Origin: Planctomycetota bacterium
GTDB taxonomy: Bacteria; Planctomycetota; GCA-002687715; DRQF01
Direction of reading: 5' to 3'
Length of the DNA: 64,000 nucleotides
Assembly (NCBI GenBank): GCA_020639295.1
Contig: JACKGY010000006.1
Span: forward strand, 406,127-470,126
Position numbers and translations under genes: made by a program
Notes under the pieces: generated by a model
Database searches by the model: none
Told to the model about the DNA's origin: nothing
What the model saw: the letters and a program-made list of their open reading frames with translations, nothing else
Shown here: one piece after another, positions 60,252 to 64,000 of the stretch
How the letters are laid out: the number at the start of each line of letters is the position of its first letter
Position numbering within the stretch: position 1 is the first letter of the stretch

Positions 60252-60917
60252 TCAACGCGTGCGCTGCAGGCGCTCCCAGTTGTCGAAGGCCAACATGGCC
60301 ACCATGATCACCGCGAAGGTCTGGTGGGCCTGGAGCAGGAAGAAACCGATGGCGACGGCCACGACGAGACTCACCAGGGCACTGATCCGCTCGGCCTCGT
60401 GGGCCCGGCGGAAGGTCGTCAGCAGATTCTGCAGCGCCTGACCGCCGTCGAGCGGCCAGATCGGCAGCAGGTTGAACAGGCTCCAGACCAGGTTGATCTG
60501 CAGGAGGAGGTCCAGCAGCTTCGGCCAGAGCGTGCGGTCCTCGGGGTCGGGCGGCGGCACCAGGAAGGACAGGATCGCGAAGAGGAGCAGGCCGGCACCC
60601 GGGCCGGCGAGCGAGAGGAAGACACCCCGCCAGCCGCGGCTTTCGCCCGACGGCATGGTCAGGCCGCCCATCGCGACCAGGAGGACCTGACTCCGGTGCC
60701 CGTTCAGGCGCGCGGCGAGAACATGACCGAATTCATGGACCAGAAGCGAGAGCGTGATCGCGAAGGCGATCAGGAGAAGCGCCATGAAGGGAGCCTCCGG
60801 CAGGATGCCCCGCCAGAAGTACCAGAACAGCAGGATGGTCAGGAGGTAGCCGGGCTGGACGTAGATCGGCGTGCCGAAAAGGGAACCGAGGGACCAAGCT
60901 CTGCCGGAAGCGAACAT
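60252..60917 (-). CDS. Site-2 protease-family membrane metalloprotease (M50)
   Basis: A 221-residue integral membrane protease. HEFGH at 61-65 supplies the zinc ligands and Glu62, and the second-site motif NLLPIWPLDGGQ contains Asp157. Hydrophobic helices cover residues 22-65, 98-120, 135-155 and 180-215. Such proteases cut substrates within the membrane, often anti-sigma factors. The short length (no PDZ domain) and N-terminal SLGSLFGTPIYVQPGYLL match the uncharacterised M50 subgroup common in bacteria. Promoter TTGGAC-16-TAGAGT ends six bases before the ATG, so a leaderless transcript is expected. Confidence 0.9.
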   Translation of the reverse strand: MFASGRAWSLGSLFGTPIYVQPGYLLTILLFWYFWRGILPEAPFMALLLIAFAITLSLLVHEFGHVLAARLNGHRSQVLLVAMGGLTMPSGESRGWRGVFLSLAGPGAGLLLFAILSFLVPPPDPEDRTLWPKLLDLLLQINLVWSLFNLLPIWPLDGGQALQNLLTTFRRAHEAERISALVSLVVAVAIGFFLLQAHQTFAVIMVAMLAFDNWERLQRTR

Positions 60918-60923
60918 GCCGGC

Positions 60924-60951
60924 ACTCTATCGCCCGGGTGGCGAGGTCCAA
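60924..60951 (-). promoter_or_regulatory. Leaderless promoter TTGGAC-16-TAGAGT-6-ATG
   Basis: On the minus strand, -35 TTGGAC (60951-60946), spacer 16 and -10 TAGAGT (60929-60924) end six bases before the ATG at 60917, so transcription should begin on the start codon itself. Confidence 0.7.
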
Positions 60952-61194
60952 GCGTCCACGGAAGAGAACCGTCACTGTCCACCATTGGAGTCAGCGGACG
61001 GCTCGACAAGGTCTCGAGAGCCCTGGGCCGAGAAAAAGACCGCTGTCTCAAAACCCGATCTCCGATGATCTTAGAGCCGACTATGGGGGTCGGTGCCGCC
61101 GGCGCCGACCGCCTGGCACGGCCCTCGCTCCTCCCGGTCGACCCCGATGGGTCACTGGTCGGGCCGGAAGGCCCAGAACGACAAGGAGATCATC

Positions 61195-61674
61195 ATGAGC
61201 CGCAACCTGAACCTCGCCGCCGCCGCCCTCGTCGCGACCCTCTCCCTCGGCTTCGCGCCGACCGAGGCCCGCGCGCAGGATCTGGGCGGCTTCATCCGGA
61301 TCGGCAACGACGGCATCCGCATCGGCGTCGACATCCGCGATGACGACCACCGCCACGGCCACAGCCACCCCCGCTACGAGCAGCGTCGCGAAAGGGTCTG
61401 GCACGAAGGCTACTGGAAGATCGTGGAGGTGCCCGCCGTCTATCGCGACATCGGTCACGGCCGTCATCACCGGCGCGTCCTGGTCAGCCCCGCGCGCTGC
61501 GAGCGGATTTGGGTCGAAGGCTACTGGGACTACGAGAGCCGTCGGGTCCAGGTCGGTGTCTACCGCTGCTACGACCGGCACGACCGGGACGATCACCGCG
61601 ACCATGACCGCGACCATGACCGCAACCGCAACCGCGACCGTGGCCGCGACCGGGATCACGACCGCCGCCGCTGA
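61195..61674 (+). CDS. Exported His/Asp-rich protein with YW repeats, possible metal binder
   Basis: A 159-residue exported protein. AAGGAG lies seven bases upstream of the ATG and the signal peptide is LNLAAAALVATLSLGFAPTEARA. The mature part has two related units of about 40 residues (ERVWHEGYWKIVEVPAVYRD and ERIWVEGYWDYESRRVQVGV) and a final run of Asp-His/Asp-Arg repeats (DRHDRDDHRDHDRDHDRNRN), encoded by near-repetitive gaccgcgaccat units. Histidine clusters near residue 55 (DDHRHGHSHP) and the tail suggest binding of Ni, Zn or Cu. No family recognised. A terminator follows at 61740. Confidence 0.75.
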   Translation: MSRNLNLAAAALVATLSLGFAPTEARAQDLGGFIRIGNDGIRIGVDIRDDDHRHGHSHPRYEQRRERVWHEGYWKIVEVPAVYRDIGHGRHHRRVLVSPARCERIWVEGYWDYESRRVQVGVYRCYDRHDRDDHRDHDRDHDRNRNRDRGRDRDHDRRR

Positions 61675-61739
61675 GCGGCAATCGAGGCGAAGGAACGGTG
61701 TCGCCTGAGGAGGCCGAAGAGCGACCGGCCCCTCGACGG

Positions 61740-61777
61740 GAGCCCCCGGACGGAAATCCGGGGGCTCTCTTCTTTTG
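61740..61777 (+). terminator. Rho-independent terminator of the His/Asp-rich gene
   Basis: An 11-bp stem (GAGCCCCCGGA / TCCGGGGGCTC, 6-base loop) is followed by TCTTCTTTT. Confidence 0.9.
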
Positions 61778-61830
61778 TGCATGAAGATCCGCCGGTCAAG
61801 CGGATCGATCAGGGCGTCGATCAAGACGAC

Positions 61831-62412
61831 ATGAGAGAGTCCGAATCCGAACGCAGCATCATGACTCCGGCGATCACCTGCGCGGCCGCGGGGCTTCTCC
61901 TGCCCTTGATGCAGATCCCGGCGATGCTCCTCACTCCGCTCCTCGGCACATCGGCGCTCTTCGTGGTGCCGGCGGCCATCTTCGGCGCCATGCTCGCCTT
62001 CGGCCTGGTCTTCGGCGACGCGGAGCGGACGCAACGCTGCATGCGTTTCACCGCGCTCGGCTTCGCCGCCGGCGCCTTCCTCTCCGGCCTCGTCCTCGGA
62101 GCCAAGGCCCAGCCGGGCTTCGTCTCGGCCCTCTTCACCGGCGCCGCGGGCGGCTTTGCGCTCAGCTTCGGCTGCGTGGAGCGGGCGCCCTCGCGTATCC
62201 TGGTGGCCGCGGCCACGGCGGTCAGCTTCGCCCTCGTGGGGCTGATCGGCTTCGGCGGCACGACCTCCGGTTGCGGTGGCTGACCGAGCCAGGTGCTCGG
62301 CAACCTGGTCCAGGCTGCCTTCTCATCCCTGCCCCGCATGATCGGACTTGCCGGCTGCGGCGCCCTCGTGGGTCTGGCACGCAACTTCGCGCTTCGCCAC
62401 CTCGACTTCTGA
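61831..62412 (+). CDS. Six-helix membrane selenoprotein with Cys-Gly-Gly-Sec motif (UGA at 62281)
   Basis: Reading through the UGA at 62281 gives a single 193-residue membrane protein instead of a 150-residue one cut off after GCGG. Hydrophobic helices lie near residues 14-38, 40-62, 70-93, 96-115, 121-143 and, after the UGA, 168-188 (MIGLAGCGALVGLARNFAL). Cys148-Gly-Gly-Sec151 forms a CxxU redox motif in the loop between helices 5 and 6. A hairpin follows the UGA. The continued 42 codons have the same GC3 bias and a helix, and end in a second stop, TGA. The start at 61831 is one of two in-frame ATGs (the other is 61861, MTPAITC). Not a recognised MerT or DsbD, but the helix-loop-CxxU layout fits a membrane redox or metal-transport protein. 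Downstream of a His-rich metal-binding candidate. Confidence 0.85.
62289..62308 (+). promoter_or_regulatory. Bacterial SECIS-like hairpin after Sec151 UGA
   Basis: CCAGGU (62289-62294) pairs with ACCUGG (62303-62308), leaving the 8-base loop GCUCGGCA with G at its first position; the loop begins 15 nt from the U of UGA. A competing stem CCGAGC/GCUCGG (62284-62289/62295-62300) also exists. Confidence 0.65.
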
Positions 62413-62427
62413 GCCGACCCGCCGCTC

Positions 62428-63717
62428 TCAACCGATCTGCAGCTCGATGCAGTCGTCGATGCCGAGGTTCAGGGCATTGAAGCCGGGGGCGATCACCAGA
62501 GCCTGGAGGAAGAGCGAGATCGCCTGCCCGGCGATCTGGGGCGGCACGTAGAAGCCATAGACGTTGCCACCGGGCAGGACGACCGCCGGGACCCAGCTCG
62601 GAGTGAAGCCGATGCCGTCGAGATAAGGCACCACCGGCGTGATCAGGCCGGTCGCGACGCCGCTCGCATCCAACCAGAAGCCACCCGGCGGAGCCTGGCC
62701 CGGCACGACCTGCGACACCAGGTTCACGCCGCCGTAGGCCAGCTGATAGAAGGCGCTGAAGGGCTGGCCCACCAGGCTGCCGGCCGGCGAGTGGTGGTGG
62801 AGCGCGACGAGGTCGCCGGCGGCGACGGTCAGGACCCGCGACGGCGTCACCGCCGCGATCCCGTTGATGCTCACCGCGCAGTCGAAATCCGAGGCATCGC
62901 CCGGCCAGCGCGGCGGATCGATGGTGGTGAAGCTCCAGGCGTGGATCTCGTGCTGCGAGACCGGCAGGAAGGAGTTGGTCGAGGCCGTGAAGCCGACCCA
63001 GGCCATGCCACCGTTGGGAAGGGCGAGCCCGCCCGAGCCGAGTCCGCTGGCGAGATGGAAGCCGCCGCTCTGGAAGTCCCAGGGCACCGACAGCAAAGGT
63101 GCCGGAGCCCCGTCGAGGAAGACCTCGAGAAGGCCGAGATGATGCCGGATCCGCAGGTTGTGGACCTGGGAGTCGGCCAGCGTCACGCCGTTCACGACGA
63201 CGCTGCCGATCCGCAGCCCTTCGCTGGCGGTGACCTCGCCGAAAGCGTTGGTATGGATGCTGATCTCGTTCGGCCCGGCGTCGCTGAAGCCGCCGAAACT
63301 GCCGGCATGGGGGTCGATCTCGATCACCAGGGCTCGTTCCACGCCGGTTCCGACCGGTGAACCGGCCGAACTGCCGTAGCCGAGCTGGTCGTCGCCATCG
63401 CCCAGGAAGCCGGAACCGGCCCCGTCGCCGTGGATCACGAAGGCCATGCCCTCGCCCGGCAGGAGGATGGCCGAGGTGTAGATCCTGAAGTCGAAGCTGG
63501 TCTCGAAGCCACCCCCGAGGTCGAACTGGTTCTGGTGGAACAGGGAGCCCTTCTGCCCCATCGCCGCGGGGGTGAGGACGTACTTCTGGCCCGATAGGCT
63601 GGCGCTGCCGTTCGCGACCAGGGGATCCCCCGAAGCAAAGGAACTGAAGCTGAAGCTCTGTCCCGCCAGGGTCCCGGCGAGGGCGAGGGCGATCGCGATT
63701 CCGATGGCTGCCTTCAT
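62428..63717 (-). CDS. Secreted L-type lectin-domain protein
   Basis: A 429-residue exported protein. GGAGGAG precedes the ATG; signal peptide AIGIAIALALAGTLAGQ. Residues 20-240 form an L-type (legume) lectin domain: SFSSFASGDPLVANGSASLS, GGGFETSFDFRIYTSAILLP, EGMAFVIHGDGAGSGFLGDG and ALVIEIDPHAGSFGGFSDAG. The C-terminal part (about 265-429) is a second beta domain found repeatedly on planctomycete exported proteins and ends in DDCIELQIG. The gene is convergent with the membrane selenoprotein. Probably a cell-surface glycan-binding protein. Confidence 0.86.
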   Translation of the reverse strand: MKAAIGIAIALALAGTLAGQSFSFSSFASGDPLVANGSASLSGQKYVLTPAAMGQKGSLFHQNQFDLGGGFETSFDFRIYTSAILLPGEGMAFVIHGDGAGSGFLGDGDDQLGYGSSAGSPVGTGVERALVIEIDPHAGSFGGFSDAGPNEISIHTNAFGEVTASEGLRIGSVVVNGVTLADSQVHNLRIRHHLGLLEVFLDGAPAPLLSVPWDFQSGGFHLASGLGSGGLALPNGGMAWVGFTASTNSFLPVSQHEIHAWSFTTIDPPRWPGDASDFDCAVSINGIAAVTPSRVLTVAAGDLVALHHHSPAGSLVGQPFSAFYQLAYGGVNLVSQVVPGQAPPGGFWLDASGVATGLITPVVPYLDGIGFTPSWVPAVVLPGGNVYGFYVPPQIAGQAISLFLQALVIAPGFNALNLGIDDCIELQIG

Positions 63718-63918
63718 CGAAGCTCCTCCGCGGTCGAGGTCGGTCCGCCTCGCCGACCGGACCCCTGGGGACGAGGCCGGGCGACCTCGGAAGAAGGGCA
63801 AGGCACCGACCGGCTCCTTCGCCGCCCCCGTCCTCCGAGCGGACGAACGATGCGGGGCGGGCCCCTCTTTCTACCAGGCTGCGGTCGGAAAGAGCCGCGA
63901 GTTCCAATCGCGGCCACG

Positions 63919-63959
63919 AAAAGGCCCCGCGGGCGGCTCTGGCGCGAGCCCGCGGGGCC
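63919..63959 (-). terminator. Rho-independent terminator of a gene beyond the right edge
   Basis: On the minus strand, a 12-bp stem (GGCCCCGCGGGC / GCCCGCGGGGCC, 13-base loop) is followed by TTTTC, downstream of a minus-strand stop at 63983. The rest of 63718-63918 contains no gene. Confidence 0.8.
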
Positions 63960-63982
63960 GAGGTGATTCGAGTTTCCGTCGA

Positions 63983-64000
63983 TCAGAGAACCTGCAGCTC
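63983..64000 (-). CDS. C-terminal fragment of a minus-strand gene, probably a lectin/beta-domain protein
   Basis: Only five codons (ending ELQVL) and a TGA are inside the window. The residues resemble the end of the L-type lectin protein next door (ELQIG), and a terminator follows 24 bases later, so a paralogue beginning outside the window is likely. Confidence 0.45.
   Translation of the reverse strand, partial: ELQVL

Noticed and set aside
61831..62283. Membrane protein of 150 residues ending at 62283, or a gene broken by a nonsense mutation
   Set aside because: The frame continues with a membrane helix and normal codon bias after the UGA, with a CxxU motif at the UGA and a hairpin right after it.
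1..64000. CRISPR arrays, tRNA or rRNA genes, prophage or IS elements
   Set aside because: No regularly spaced direct repeats, cloverleaf-like segments, ribosomal RNA motifs, integrases or transposases were recognised on either strand by eye.

Overview
The window is GC-rich (roughly 70%) bacterial chromosome, densely packed with genes and with many 4-base ATGA start/stop overlaps. No rRNA, tRNA, IS element, phage gene or CRISPR array was seen. Several traits suggest a Gram-negative bacterium of the Planctomycetota or a similar environmental phylum: many exported proteins and lipoproteins with HEAT, TPR, VWA, FG-GAP/ASPIC-UnbV, beta-helix and L-type lectin domains, a DUF1570-like metallopeptidase and a giant TPR protein. 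This assignment is inference from gene content; no marker gene fixes it.

Layout. 1-5.8 kb: a truncated CDF metal transporter, a zinc-ribbon membrane protein, a GT4 glycosyltransferase and a coupled lipoprotein/TPR/VanY-type operon. 5.9-15.3 kb: a secreted subtilase, a small orphan gene with a strong terminator, a thioredoxin-like/HEAT protein, a DUF4920 protein, a methyltransferase and a Pro-aminopeptidase. 15.4-25.8 kb: a 1,659-residue TPR protein with a small coupled partner, then a very large hybrid histidine kinase convergent with a FixJ-type regulator. 26-28.3 kb: a STAS protein, a two-selenocysteine periplasmic HMA protein, a GNAT and a DUF1579 protein. 28.3-36.4 kb: a HEAT / HEAT-VWA / peptidase operon facing a TrmJ-like / HEAT / Smr operon. 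36.4-40.4 kb: tandem secreted beta-helix paralogues. 40.5-51.1 kb: OxyR, small enzymes, NADAR, a DUF4143-type ATPase, cupins, a lectin-lipase fusion and a CYTH protein. 51.1-64 kb: thiC under a TPP riboswitch, TPR, thiol-oxidoreductase, UbiE, 5'-nucleotidase and site-2 protease genes, a His/Asp-rich exported protein, a second selenoprotein and L-type lectin proteins.

Most notable result: two genes look like ordinary short reading frames but continue through in-frame UGA codons as selenoproteins. One (26556-27137, minus) is a secreted tandem heavy-metal-associated protein with Sec at residues 44 and 124; each UGA is followed by a hairpin with the same CGUGA apical loop and compensating stem changes. 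The other (61831-62412, plus) is a six-helix membrane protein with a Cys-Gly-Gly-Sec motif and a hairpin after the UGA. Together they predict a Sec-decoding organism. No selA, selB, selC or selD lies in this window.

Common themes are envelope and secretion functions, redox and metal handling (CDF, HMA-Sec, CxxU protein, OxyR, CxxC protein, His-rich protein), and TPR/HEAT scaffolds coupled to enzymes. Several promoters share a TANNNT -10 box, some so close to the ATG that leaderless mRNAs are likely.
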